Below are positions 44,980 to 53,448 of a stretch of DNA of 64,000 nt, one piece after another. The number at the start of each line of letters is the position of its first letter. The first letter of the stretch is position 1. Position numbers and translations under genes: made by a program. The DNA comes from an uncultured Lachnospiraceae bacterium (GTDB lineage: Bacteria; Bacillota; Clostridia; Lachnospirales; Lachnospiraceae). The notes under the pieces are model-generated. The model saw only the letters and a list, made by a program, of their open reading frames with translations. It was not told the DNA's origin and did no database searches. The stretch is taken from the NCBI GenBank assembly GCA_910583605.1, contig CAJTXN010000001.1, forward strand, positions 496,001 through 560,000, read 5' to 3'.

Positions 44980-45360
44980 CTAGTTCTCCCCTTCTGCCGT
45001 TGTCGGCTCTTCCGAAAGGATTTCAATAACAGACTCCGCCGGCAGTGAATTGTTTACCGTATACTGATACGGTTTAAATTCTGCTTCATACAGCAATGAC
45101 TGTACATAAAACACCCATTTATCCTCTGCCAGACCGGCTTCCACCGCCTTGACGGCAACATCCATGTTACTGTCACCTTCCTCAATAGTGATCACCCGTT
45201 CCTCTCCGGGTGCTTCCGCCATTCCCTTCTCAGAAAACACCTTCTCCCCAAACTGAAATCCTTTCACACCCAGAACGCATAATATCGTGATCAGCACCAG
45301 CCAGACCGCTGTCTTAATAGTTATCCCCAGTGTCTTTTCCGAAGTTTTTCTAAGGTTCAT
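44980..45360 (-). CDS. short MltG-like membrane protein lacking the catalytic domain
   Basis: A 126-residue protein with one membrane helix (about 16-36, IKTAVWLVLITILCVLGVKG) and an extracellular part that ends in YQYTVNNSLPAESVIEILSE, similar to the LysM-like N-terminal region of endolytic transglycosylase MltG/YceG. MltG is normally 330-400 residues and its catalytic glutamate domain is absent here; the reading frame closes with a normal stop and trmR follows at once. It occupies the place of yrrL (mltG) in the Bacillus operon. It may be a reduced, regulatory form. The ATG at 45360 is chosen over an upstream start. Confidence 0.65.
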   Translation of the reverse strand: MNLRKTSEKTLGITIKTAVWLVLITILCVLGVKGFQFGEKVFSEKGMAEAPGEERVITIEEGDSNMDVAVKAVEAGLAEDKWVFYVQSLLYEAEFKPYQYTVNNSLPAESVIEILSEEPTTAEGEN

Positions 45361-45407
45361 ATCGCTCACACCTTCCTGTTTTATCACACTATCGGCGAAT
45401 TTGAGTT

Positions 45408-45752
45408 CTACATAAAACTGATATCCACATCTATATCTTTATTTACAATTTTATTCACCTGCTGCAGCATTCTGCACAAAACGATTTCCGAATCCAGATA
45501 TTCTTTTACAACGGAATTCTTAAGGACATCAGAAAATTCACGCATAAGGTTCGTTCTTGCTTCCGAAGGATTTCCGCACTCCATGCCGTGCATTTCAAAA
45601 TTTCTCTTCCGGAATTCATCTGCCCGGTTTTTCAGTTCCGGCTGCTGAATCATTACTTCTTTCGCTGCCAGATACCGCTTATATACTTCTCCGTTAATAA
45701 TCAGTTCTGCCAGTTCCCTGGCCTTGTTTTCTATATCTGCCATATTTGCCAT
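45408..45752 (-). CDS. YlbF/YmcA family protein
   Basis: A 114-residue helical protein of the YlbF (Com_YlbF) family. The core helices read IENKARELAELIINGEVYKR and a C-terminal LMREFSDVLKNSVVKEYLDSE. In Bacillus YlbF, YmcA and YaaT form the Y-complex that helps RNase Y cleave mRNAs and affects competence and sporulation. Here it lies directly after RNase J, which fits an RNA-processing role. The ATG at 45752 is preferred; an earlier in-frame start would overlap the end of the RNase J gene. Confidence 0.8.
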   Translation of the reverse strand: MANMADIENKARELAELIINGEVYKRYLAAKEVMIQQPELKNRADEFRKRNFEMHGMECGNPSEARTNLMREFSDVLKNSVVKEYLDSEIVLCRMLQQVNKIVNKDIDVDISFM

Positions 45753-45796
45753 AAAACCACCATACACTTTCCAAGATTCCTCTGTCCGGTTCCGAC

Positions 45797-47467
45797 TTAA
45801 CCGACTTCCATAATAATCGGCAGTATCATCGGATTTCTCTTCATCTTCTTCCACAGATAATCACTGAGGCTGTCTTTTACCACCATCTTAATCTTTCCCC
45901 AGTCATTAACATTTCCGTTCAGGCAGTCATAAACCGCTTCACTGACCACATGCTTTGCCTCATCAATAAGATTCTCGGACTCCCGGACATACACAAAACC
46001 TCTGGTCACAATATCCGGACCTGCCAGCAATTGATTGCTGTATTTCTCCAGTGTCATGACAACGATTATAATACCGTTCTCTGCCAGATTCTGTCTGTCT
46101 CTTAATACAATATTTCCCACATCACCGACACCCAGTCCGTCTACAAGAATACCTCCTGCCTGAACCCGGTCTACAATCTTTGCTCCCTCCTGCCCGATTT
46201 CCAGAACATCACCGGAAGATAATATGATGACGTTATCCTTTTCCACGCCTACGGTCTGCGCTAGTTCTCCCTGTGCTATAAGATGCCTGTATTCTCCATG
46301 TACCGGAATGGAATACTGCGGTTTTACAAGGGAATAAATCAGCTTGATTTCTTCCTGACAAGCATGTCCCGATACATGGGTATCCTGAAAAATAACATTG
46401 GCTCCCTTTCTGGTCAGTTCATTGATAACCCTGGATACTGCTTTTTCATTTCCCGGTATCGGAGTAGAACTTAAGATAACCGTATCCCCGGGATTTATCG
46501 TCACCTTCCGGTGAATGGATGCCGCCATCCTGGATAAAGCCGCCATGGATTCTCCCTGACTTCCGGTAGTTATAAGCACAATCTGTTCATCCGGATAATT
46601 TTTCATGGTTTCTATATCGATCAGCGTATTTTCCGGAATGTTGATATAACCCAGTTCATCCGCAGTGGTGATGACATTTACCATGCTTCGTCCTTCAATA
46701 ATAACTTTTCTGCCGTATTTATAAGCGGAATTTATAATCTGCTGTACACGGTCCACATTGGATGCAAAGGTTGCAATAATAATCCGGTGGGTTGCATTTT
46801 CCGCAAATATATGGTCAAAAGTTTTGCCCACTGTTTTTTCCGACATGGTAAATCCCGGCCGCATTACATTGGTACTGTCACACATCAGCGCCAGCACGCC
46901 CTTTTTTCCCAGTTCTCCGAATCTGGTCAGATCAATGGCATCCCCGAATACCGGTGTATAATCAATCTTAAAATCTCCGGTATGAACAATGATTCCGGCC
47001 GGAGTAAATATGGCAAGCGCCGCCGCATCCGCAATACTATGGTTTGTCCGGATAAATTCAATCCGGAAGCATCCAAGATTAATAGACTGTCCGTATTTTA
47101 CAATTTTTCTCTTTACGGATTTTGTAAGGTTATGCTCTTTTAACTTGCCCTCTATGATTCCAAGAGTTAATTTTGTTGCATATACCGGAACATTTAATTC
47201 CGTCAGTATATACGGCAGAGCTCCGATATGATCTTCATGTCCGTGAGTGATCACAAACCCTTTTACTTTTTCAATATTATCCTTTAAATAAGTAACATCA
47301 GGAATCACCAGATCGATTCCAAGCATTTCATCATCCGGAAACGCCAGACCACAGTCTACCACCACAATGGTATCTTCATACTCAAATGCCGTGATATTCA
47401 TTCCGATCTGCTCCAAACCTCCGAGTGGTATTATCTTTACTTTTTCTTTATTTACTTCTGTTTTCAA
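45797..47467 (-). CDS. rnj: ribonuclease J
   Basis: RNase J is a metallo-beta-lactamase nuclease with 5' to 3' exonuclease and endonuclease activity in mRNA decay and rRNA maturation. The zinc motif is THGHEDHIGALPYI near residue 74, with further ligands at VHTGDFKID and in CDSTNVMRPGFT; the beta-CASP region includes GSQGESMAALSRMA. At 556 residues it has the usual length. It is the only RNase J in the window; J1 or J2 type cannot be told apart. Confidence 0.95.
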   Translation of the reverse strand: MKTEVNKEKVKIIPLGGLEQIGMNITAFEYEDTIVVVDCGLAFPDDEMLGIDLVIPDVTYLKDNIEKVKGFVITHGHEDHIGALPYILTELNVPVYATKLTLGIIEGKLKEHNLTKSVKRKIVKYGQSINLGCFRIEFIRTNHSIADAAALAIFTPAGIIVHTGDFKIDYTPVFGDAIDLTRFGELGKKGVLALMCDSTNVMRPGFTMSEKTVGKTFDHIFAENATHRIIIATFASNVDRVQQIINSAYKYGRKVIIEGRSMVNVITTADELGYINIPENTLIDIETMKNYPDEQIVLITTGSQGESMAALSRMAASIHRKVTINPGDTVILSSTPIPGNEKAVSRVINELTRKGANVIFQDTHVSGHACQEEIKLIYSLVKPQYSIPVHGEYRHLIAQGELAQTVGVEKDNVIILSSGDVLEIGQEGAKIVDRVQAGGILVDGLGVGDVGNIVLRDRQNLAENGIIIVVMTLEKYSNQLLAGPDIVTRGFVYVRESENLIDEAKHVVSEAVYDCLNGNVNDWGKIKMVVKDSLSDYLWKKMKRNPMILPIIMEVG

Positions 47468-47564
47468 AATTCTGCCTCCATTTATACATATTCTGTTATA
47501 TTTTCACATTTTATATCTTTTCGCACACAAAAGTATAAGGAACCTTTGAATACCGGTTCCCTGT

Positions 47565-47834
47565 TTAGTGTTCCAATTCTACATCATCAAGTAATTCACC
47601 AAATATTTTTGACACGTACTCTATTTCATCGTCATTTTCCACCATCTCATATCTGGCTTCCGTCTCTTCCGCCGAAGACAGGTCCTTTAATATATAGGCG
47701 GCTGCTTCTTCGGTGTCATCATTGTCTTCTGCTACCAGCAGATAATTGATATTATTAATTCTTGTTTCTTCAATAATATAAAAATCTATCTCTTCTCCTG
47801 TTTCCACATCCAGAAATTTAATCTTGTCCTCCAA
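47565..47834 (-). CDS. DUF1292 family protein (YrzB-like)
   Basis: An 89-residue acidic protein of the DUF1292 family: KIKFLDVETGEEIDFYIIEE, then NYLLVAEDNDDTEEAAAYIL. Function unknown; it is linked to ruvX and ireB in Firmicutes, as here. I chose a TTG start at 47834, which gives the normal family length and has GAGG seven bases upstream; the open frame continues upstream into ruvX, but that part does not look like the family. Confidence 0.85.
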   Translation of the reverse strand: MEDKIKFLDVETGEEIDFYIIEETRINNINYLLVAEDNDDTEEAAAYILKDLSSAEETEARYEMVENDDEIEYVSKIFGELLDDVELEH

Positions 47835-47889
47835 ATCCGATCCTCTTTTCTTATTCTGTTTTAAATATTGTCCGTCTGCTTCTGCAATT

Positions 47890-48330
47890 CTATTCTTTCC
47901 TGTGCTCTCTGTTTTTACATACATCCAGATATCCCTGCAGAATAAATGTTGCAGCAATCCGGTCCACGTATTTTTTCCGGTTTTCTCTTCGTATGCCGGC
48001 CTCAATCATCGCCCGGTCAGCAGCTACCGTAGTAAGCCTTTCATCCCATAGAACAACCGGCAGACCGGTTCGACGTTCTACCATCTGCTTAAATTCTTCG
48101 GTTTTTTCTCCACGTTCTCCTACGGTATTATTCATATTCTTCGGATATCCAAGCACAATCTCTTCTACTTCATACTCCCGAACCAGTTCTTCAATTCTGG
48201 CAAGGGTACGGCGCAACTTGTTCTCCTGCTCTCTTCTTATGATCTCCAGCCCCTGAGCAGTGATATGCAGCGAATCCGATACCGCTACCCCAACTGTCTT
48301 AGAGCCGAAATCCAGTCCCATCACTCTCAT
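47890..48330 (-). CDS. ruvX: Holliday junction resolvase-like protein RuvX (YqgF)
   Basis: A 146-residue RNase H-like nuclease involved in 16S rRNA pre-processing and proposed as a Holliday junction resolvase. It starts MRVMGLDFGSKTVGVAVSD (first catalytic Asp), has IVLGYPKNMNNTVGERGEKT near 60 and WDERLTTVAADRAMIEAGI near 98 with the other acidic residues. Between ireB and DUF1292, the standard order. Confidence 0.94.
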   Translation of the reverse strand: MRVMGLDFGSKTVGVAVSDSLHITAQGLEIIRREQENKLRRTLARIEELVREYEVEEIVLGYPKNMNNTVGERGEKTEEFKQMVERRTGLPVVLWDERLTTVAADRAMIEAGIRRENRKKYVDRIAATFILQGYLDVCKNREHRKE

Positions 48331-48332
48331 AA

Positions 48333-48599
48333 CTACTTCAGCTTATTATTAATATAATAAGTCAGTGCTTCTTCAATCAGTTCATCACGTTCTACTTTCA
48401 TTATAAGACTTCTGGCATTATTATGACTGGTTATGTAAGTCGGGTCTCCGGACATAATATATCCCACAATCTGATTCACCGGATTATATCCTTTTTCCAC
48501 AAGTGCTCTGTAAACACGTTCCAGAATCTGATCAACTTCAAGGGCCGTTTCAGAAGGTGCTTTAAAATATTGTGTATTGCTCAGGTTGTTATTGTTCAT
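48333..48599 (-). CDS. ireB: IreB family regulatory phosphoprotein
   Basis: An 88-residue protein of the former DUF965 family (YrzL in Bacillus). The conserved stretch reads VYRALVEKGYNPVNQIVGYI, then MSGDPTYITSHNNARSLIMK. In Enterococcus, IreB is phosphorylated by the Ser/Thr kinase IreK and affects cephalosporin resistance. I chose the ATG at 48599, with GGAGG five bases upstream. It is the first gene of the ireB-ruvX-DUF1292 group. Confidence 0.93.
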   Translation of the reverse strand: MNNNNLSNTQYFKAPSETALEVDQILERVYRALVEKGYNPVNQIVGYIMSGDPTYITSHNNARSLIMKVERDELIEEALTYYINNKLK

Positions 48600-48655
48600 T
48601 TTATCCTCCAAATTGCCACGTCCACTAAATATCTTTATCTATTCTAATATAAAAA

Positions 48656-49993
48656 CTAAAATTCGGCAAGTACTATTTCTGTATTTAATAAATTCTTTAT
48701 TTTTACCGTTAAAATCTTATTTGTTAAATCCTGCTCCGTCAAAACTGCAGTTTTCACATATTCTTTTGTATGGCCGATAAAATATTCCTGCTCCCCGATT
48801 TTTACGGATTCCTCAAACAAAACTTCCTGTTCCGTACCCGTGAGCCTTTCCAGATATTCCACCCGCATATTTTCTTCCAGCGCCATCAGTTCATCACTTC
48901 GGGCGGCTTTTACCGAATCAGTAATCTGATTTTCCATGCCGGCGGCTTTGGTGCCTTCCCGCCTGGAATACTTAAATACATGAATTTTTGAAAACTTTAC
49001 CCGTTCTAAAAACTTTTTTGTCTCCGAAAATTCTTCTTCCGTTTCTCCCGGAAATCCTGCGATTACATCGGTGGTAATGGCAGCATTCGGATAATACCTG
49101 CGTATACATTCGCATCGGTTAAAGTATTCACCGGATGTATACTTTCTATTCATCCTCTCCAGTGTTTTATCGCAGCCGCTCTGCAGTGACAGATGAAACT
49201 GCGGGCAAAACGACGGAATTTTAACAATTTCCCGCATAAATTCATCGGTTATGATTCCCGCTTCCAGAGAACCCAGGCGGATTCTCCTGATACCCGGATT
49301 TTTGGCGATTTCCCGGATCACATGAATCAGTGATATCCTCTCATCTTTAAAATCTACACCATAAGAACTTAAATGAATCCCCGTCAGTACCACTTCCTGA
49401 TAGCCGGAAGCCGTCAGCCGTTCCACTTCCTTAATTATGTCCGGCAGTTTCCTGCTCCGGACCCTGCCCCTGGCATAAGGTATGATACAGTATGTGCAGA
49501 ACTGATTGCAACCGTCCTGAATTTTCATATAAGCCCTTGTATGCTCCTCCATACTGTCAATCGTCAGATCTTCGTAATCCTTGAGAATCCTGTTTTCTTC
49601 CACATGGATTCCCTTCTTTTTCGGGGCATTTCTTTCTTCCTCCAGATTTCTCTGGTATTCCTCTATAATATCTGCAATCTCTTTTTTTCTGTTGTTTCCC
49701 ACGATAATATCCACGGAATCATCCTGTTTCAGTTCCTGTTCTGCTGCCTGAACATAACAGCCTGCTGCCACGATAACCGCATCCGGATTCAGTTTCTTTG
49801 CCTTATGCAGCATCTGTCTGGATTTCCGGTCCGCAATATTTGTAACCGTACAGGTATTGATAATATAAATATCAGCCTCCGCCCCAAACGGTACGATTTC
49901 ATACCCCCGGTTCTTCAGCAGTTCTGCCATTGCCTCTGTTTCATATGCATTAACTTTACATCCCAAATTATGCAATGCGACTTTTTTCCTCAA
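48656..49993 (-). CDS. mtaB: tRNA t6A37 methylthiotransferase MtaB
   Basis: MtaB is a radical SAM enzyme that turns t6A37 of tRNA into ms2t6A. The N-terminal MTTase domain has the cysteines in NLGCKVNAYE, INTCTVTN and VAAGCYVQ; the radical SAM cluster is QFCTYCIIPYARG near residue 150; a TRAM domain ends the protein. At 445 residues it is typical of the MtaB (YqeV) branch. In many Firmicutes mtaB follows rsmE in the dnaJ-prmA-rsmE operon; here other genes intervene. The start is a TTG with GAGGA upstream. Confidence 0.94.
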   Translation of the reverse strand: MRKKVALHNLGCKVNAYETEAMAELLKNRGYEIVPFGAEADIYIINTCTVTNIADRKSRQMLHKAKKLNPDAVIVAAGCYVQAAEQELKQDDSVDIIVGNNRKKEIADIIEEYQRNLEEERNAPKKKGIHVEENRILKDYEDLTIDSMEEHTRAYMKIQDGCNQFCTYCIIPYARGRVRSRKLPDIIKEVERLTASGYQEVVLTGIHLSSYGVDFKDERISLIHVIREIAKNPGIRRIRLGSLEAGIITDEFMREIVKIPSFCPQFHLSLQSGCDKTLERMNRKYTSGEYFNRCECIRRYYPNAAITTDVIAGFPGETEEEFSETKKFLERVKFSKIHVFKYSRREGTKAAGMENQITDSVKAARSDELMALEENMRVEYLERLTGTEQEVLFEESVKIGEQEYFIGHTKEYVKTAVLTEQDLTNKILTVKIKNLLNTEIVLAEF

Positions 49994-50041
49994 AATTAAT
50001 TCCTCATTTCCGACTTTATTTTTCTTATAAATAAATTGTAG

Positions 50042-50070
50042 TTGACTTTTGCTCTCATAAAATGTAGTAT
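50042..50070 (+). promoter_or_regulatory. SigA promoter of the HPr-like gene
   Basis: TTGACT (50042-50047) and TAGTAT (50065-50070) are 17 bases apart, about 70 bases upstream of the start codon. It lies in the divergent gap between mtaB and this gene. Confidence 0.65.
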
Positions 50071-50142
50071 ATAGTTGTTAGTGGGTTTGAGTTTTGCCAC
50101 TATTATAACATAAGCATTGACTTATAATCAGGAGGTATTTTT

Positions 50143-50376
50143 ATGAAAACAGTGAAGATTTGTTTAAATTCAATTGACAAGGTTAAGGCATTTGTAAATG
50201 ATATCACAAAATTTGATTCTGATTTTGATTTAGTTTCAGGAAGATATGTTATCGATGCAAAGTCAATTATGGGTATTTTCAGCTTAGACCTTTCAAAGGA
50301 CATTGACTTAAATATCCATGCAGAAGATAACATCGATTCTATTCTGGAAACATTAAAGCCTTACATTGTAGCATAA
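50143..50376 (+). CDS. HPr-like protein without the active-site histidine
   Basis: A 77-residue protein with the HPr fold pattern. The regulatory serine region is intact (DAKSIMGIFSLDL, Ser41 matching HPr Ser46), but the first loop, which in HPr holds His15 in a GLHARPA motif, reads LNSIDKVKAF and has no histidine. It thus cannot carry phosphate from enzyme I in the normal way. It resembles Bacillus Crh in this respect and could act through Ser phosphorylation with CcpA, which is an inference. AGGAGG is seven bases upstream. It is a monocistronic plus-strand gene with its own promoter and terminator, among minus-strand genes. Confidence 0.85.
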   Translation: MKTVKICLNSIDKVKAFVNDITKFDSDFDLVSGRYVIDAKSIMGIFSLDLSKDIDLNIHAEDNIDSILETLKPYIVA

Positions 50377-50450
50377 GCCATATTTCATGGTTTATGATTC
50401 TGATTACCGGTTGATAATACCATTGGTAATCAAATACGGATGTACATAAC

Positions 50451-50493
50451 TGCTGTGGTGCGATTTCATACACACCACAGCATTTTATTTTTC
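50451..50493 (+). terminator. Rho-independent terminator after the HPr-like gene
   Basis: A perfect 10-bp stem (TGCTGTGGTG, 50451-50460; CACCACAGCA, 50473-50482) is followed by TTTTATTTTTC. It also covers the end of the convergent P-loop gene. Confidence 0.9.
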
Positions 50494-51024
50494 TTCTTTT
50501 TCTTCTGTTTCGGATAAGTCAATTTCCACTTCATAGCAGTCATCAATCAATATATAATTACTACCGTATTTCTGACACATCTCAAGATAATATGCATTAT
50601 CTGTAAGTACAGATTTCATGGTACACCATCTGTCATCCAAACGCCGCTCAATTTCACCAGCATATTTTTTTATATCCAAAAAGTGCCGTTCAATGTATTC
50701 TTTGCTCATCACAAGACAGTAATAACGAATTTCATTCAGATACCAGTCAGTAAAATCCTCTTTCCAGTCAAACGGAATATAGCATCCCTCTACGATGAGA
50801 TTTTGCTTATTCTCAATAACAGTCTTTATCATTTCCCGAACAACCGGCCATAAATAATCCACCAGTTCATTATCATCTTCAGGTGTCAGGTCCGTATTTT
50901 TGCTTCGTATCAATCCCATTTTTAAATGATCAACAGACAAATATGGATATTGGTATTTTTCAAGAAGCTTCTGTGCCAGCAGAGTTTTACCTGTATGAGA
51001 AGCCCCTGTAATCAGAACAATCAT
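50485..51024 (-). CDS. P-loop kinase-like protein of unknown function
   Basis: A 179-residue cytoplasmic protein starting with a P-loop (LITGASHTGKTLLAQKL, residues 4-20). Further recognisable parts are YLSVDHLKMGLIRS and LIVEGCYIP, which fit a small-molecule kinase of the AAA/zeta-toxin/adenylate kinase type with an acidic residue after the second core strand. I do not recognise the substrate. It follows thiI by eight bases, so it is probably in the thiI-desulfurase-rsmE-prmA operon. The last residues are acidic and low-complexity. Confidence 0.7.
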   Translation of the reverse strand: MIVLITGASHTGKTLLAQKLLEKYQYPYLSVDHLKMGLIRSKNTDLTPEDDNELVDYLWPVVREMIKTVIENKQNLIVEGCYIPFDWKEDFTDWYLNEIRYYCLVMSKEYIERHFLDIKKYAGEIERRLDDRWCTMKSVLTDNAYYLEMCQKYGSNYILIDDCYEVEIDLSETEEKEEK

Positions 51025-51032
51025 TTCGTTTT

Positions 51033-52211
51033 CTACTCACACCAGATTACTTCCACCGTTTCAACGGCTTTCCGTACCAGTTCCTCCATCTCTTCCCCCA
51101 GCTTTTCTTCCGAATTTTTGATATACTTCAGATTCGGCTTTGTAACCGGATGTTTCGCAACAAAAATGGTACAACAGTCTTCAAAAGGCAGAATCGATGT
51201 TTCATAGGTATCTATCTGAACGGCAATATCCACAATATCCTGTTTGTCAAAGGCTATGACCGGCCGGTAAACCGGCATGGTGCATACTTCATTGGTAGCA
51301 TTTAAACTCTGCATGGTCTGACTGGCCACCTGTCCGATGCTCTCTCCTGTTATCAGCCCCAGACATCCGGACTCCTCTGCAAAATGCTGGGCAATCCGCA
51401 TCATATATCTGCGCATGATGATCGTCAGTTCATCATGGGGGCATTTGTCATAGATAAACAATTGTGCATCCGTAAAATTCACTACATTTAATTTAATGGG
51501 ACCGGAATATTTTGCTACTTTTTTTGCCAAATCCACTACTTTCTGCTTTGCACGCTCACTAGTGTATGGCGGCGCATGAAAGTAAGTAGCTTCAAGCGTT
51601 ACTCCGCGTTTAGAGACCATATATCCGGCAACCGGACTGTCAATGCCTCCGGACAGCAGCAGCATGGCCTTCCCCGCCGTACCAATGGGCATTCCTCCGG
51701 CTCCCTTTATGGTTTCCGAGTAAATATTAATCTTTTCCCGTATTTCAATACTGATTAATTTATCCGGTTTGTGAACGTCTACGCTCATCTCCGGATAAGC
51801 ATCTAAAATCCTGCTGCCCAGTTCCATGTTGATCTCTGTGGAAGTCAGCGGATAATTCTTCCTTGCTCTTCTGGCATTTACCTTAAAAGTCAGATGCTTA
51901 TCCGGATACATTTTATCCAGATATTCAATAACCTGCTCCGCCAGATCATCAAATCCGTTGTCTTCGATCTGCAACAGCGGACAGATTCCCACCAGACCAA
52001 ATACTTTTGTCAACGCATCTATGACTTCATCATAATCAAAATCACTATCTGCCGTCACATAGATTCTGCCGGATACCTTTGAAACCGCAAAGGTTCCCTC
52101 CACCTTTGACAATGCAGATTCTATCTGCCGGACCAGGGCATTCTCAAAAAGATATCTGTTTTTCCCCTTAACTCCAATCTCCGCATATTTCAATAAAAAT
52201 GCTTTAAACAT
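51033..52211 (-). CDS. thiI: tRNA 4-thiouridine synthetase ThiI
   Basis: ThiI makes 4-thiouridine at position 8 of tRNA. The 392-residue protein has an N-terminal ferredoxin-like domain and THUMP domain (about 1-165) and the PP-loop ATPase (LLSGGIDSPVAGYM near 183; FEDCCTIFVAKHPVT near 342). There is no C-terminal rhodanese domain, as usual in Firmicutes, where a dedicated NifZ-type cysteine desulfurase supplies sulfur. That partner is the next gene upstream. Confidence 0.95.
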   Translation of the reverse strand: MFKAFLLKYAEIGVKGKNRYLFENALVRQIESALSKVEGTFAVSKVSGRIYVTADSDFDYDEVIDALTKVFGLVGICPLLQIEDNGFDDLAEQVIEYLDKMYPDKHLTFKVNARRARKNYPLTSTEINMELGSRILDAYPEMSVDVHKPDKLISIEIREKINIYSETIKGAGGMPIGTAGKAMLLLSGGIDSPVAGYMVSKRGVTLEATYFHAPPYTSERAKQKVVDLAKKVAKYSGPIKLNVVNFTDAQLFIYDKCPHDELTIIMRRYMMRIAQHFAEESGCLGLITGESIGQVASQTMQSLNATNEVCTMPVYRPVIAFDKQDIVDIAVQIDTYETSILPFEDCCTIFVAKHPVTKPNLKYIKNSEEKLGEEMEELVRKAVETVEVIWCE

Positions 52212-52256
52212 CTAAAATCCTCCATTTCCAATTACATCCGCAGGGTAACCGCAGCA

Positions 52257-53414
52257 CTATTTTTTTCTTGTATAGAGTCTGAGTTTCGGAAGCAGTTCCC
52301 GAATCATATCCAGCGCATAGTCGATTTCTTCCCTGGTCGTAAATATACTGAAACTAAAACGGATGGCAGACTCTGTTTCCTCATTACTTAATCCAATTCC
52401 TTTCAGTGTGGCGCTTACGGTCTGTTTATTGGTGGAGCAGGCAGACCCCGCAGAAACAAATACATTCCGTTCCTCCAGGGAATGTAATAACACTTCACTT
52501 CGGACACCCACAAAACTGGCATTCACAATATGAGGCGCCGTCTCATTTCCCATTTGGGTATTTACTTTAACATTTTCAATCTGCTGCAGCTCTCCAATCA
52601 GATAATTCTTTAATTCCTGCAGTCTGACTCTTTTTTCCGGCAGATTTTCATAAATTTCCTTTGCAGCCACACCCAGACCGGCTATTCCCGGAACATTTTC
52701 CGTACCGGAACGAAGACCTTTCTGCTGACCGCCGCCAAACAGAACCGGCTTTATCTTACATTTATCCCGGATATACAAAAATCCGATTCCCTTGGGACCA
52801 TGTATCTTATGACCGCTGACCGACAGTAAATCGATATGCTGTCTTTTCGGATAAATTTCAAATTTTCCAAATGCCTGAATGGCATCTACATGAAACAGAA
52901 TATCCGGCTTTTTCCGCCGGATGATGTCTGCAATACCGTCAATCGGCATAACCGAACCGATTTCGTTATTTACATACATTACGGATATCAGTATGGTATC
53001 CTCACAAATGGCATGTTCCAGCTCTTCCAATGAAATAACTCCCAACGCATCCACTCCCAGACAGGTTACCCGGAATCCCTGCTCTTCCAGAAATTCCATG
53101 GGACTATGTACCGAAGCATGCTCTACGGCAGTGGTGATAATATGCATCCCTGACCGCCGGTTTGCCATTGCGGCTCCCAGAACGGCAAGATTATTGGATT
53201 CCGTTCCTCCGGATGTAAAGATAATCTCTTTTTCTTCCACTTTCAGAATATCTGCAATTGTTTTTGCCGATTGTCTGATATACCGTTCCGCCTCCACGCC
53301 CCGCATATGCATGGAAGAAGGATTTCCATAATCCTTTGTCATGGTTTCCACCATGATATTTTTTACGTTTTCAAATACTTTTGTTGTTGCAGAATTATCT
53401 AAATAAGCTTCCAT
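52257..53414 (-). CDS. cysteine desulfurase (NifS/NifZ type), ThiI partner
   Basis: A PLP-dependent class V aminotransferase that moves sulfur from cysteine onto acceptor proteins. YLDNSATTKV is at residues 4-13, FTSGGTESNNLA near 70, the PLP lysine in VSGHKIHGPKGIGF near 202, and the sulfur-carrying cysteine in SAGSACSTNKQ near 325. At 385 residues it matches IscS/NifS. Being next to thiI, it is most like Bacillus NifZ, which serves tRNA thiolation. The alternative is a general iron-sulfur role, but no iscU is present. Confidence 0.93.
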   Translation of the reverse strand: MEAYLDNSATTKVFENVKNIMVETMTKDYGNPSSMHMRGVEAERYIRQSAKTIADILKVEEKEIIFTSGGTESNNLAVLGAAMANRRSGMHIITTAVEHASVHSPMEFLEEQGFRVTCLGVDALGVISLEELEHAICEDTILISVMYVNNEIGSVMPIDGIADIIRRKKPDILFHVDAIQAFGKFEIYPKRQHIDLLSVSGHKIHGPKGIGFLYIRDKCKIKPVLFGGGQQKGLRSGTENVPGIAGLGVAAKEIYENLPEKRVRLQELKNYLIGELQQIENVKVNTQMGNETAPHIVNASFVGVRSEVLLHSLEERNVFVSAGSACSTNKQTVSATLKGIGLSNEETESAIRFSFSIFTTREEIDYALDMIRELLPKLRLYTRKK

Positions 53415-53448
53415 TTATTACCTCAATCTATACTGTTTCTTTCTTCCG

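Noticed and set aside
47835..48005. Longer N-terminus for the DUF1292 protein
   Set aside because: The upstream in-frame part overlaps ruvX and does not resemble the family; a TTG with a Shine-Dalgarno gives the normal length.
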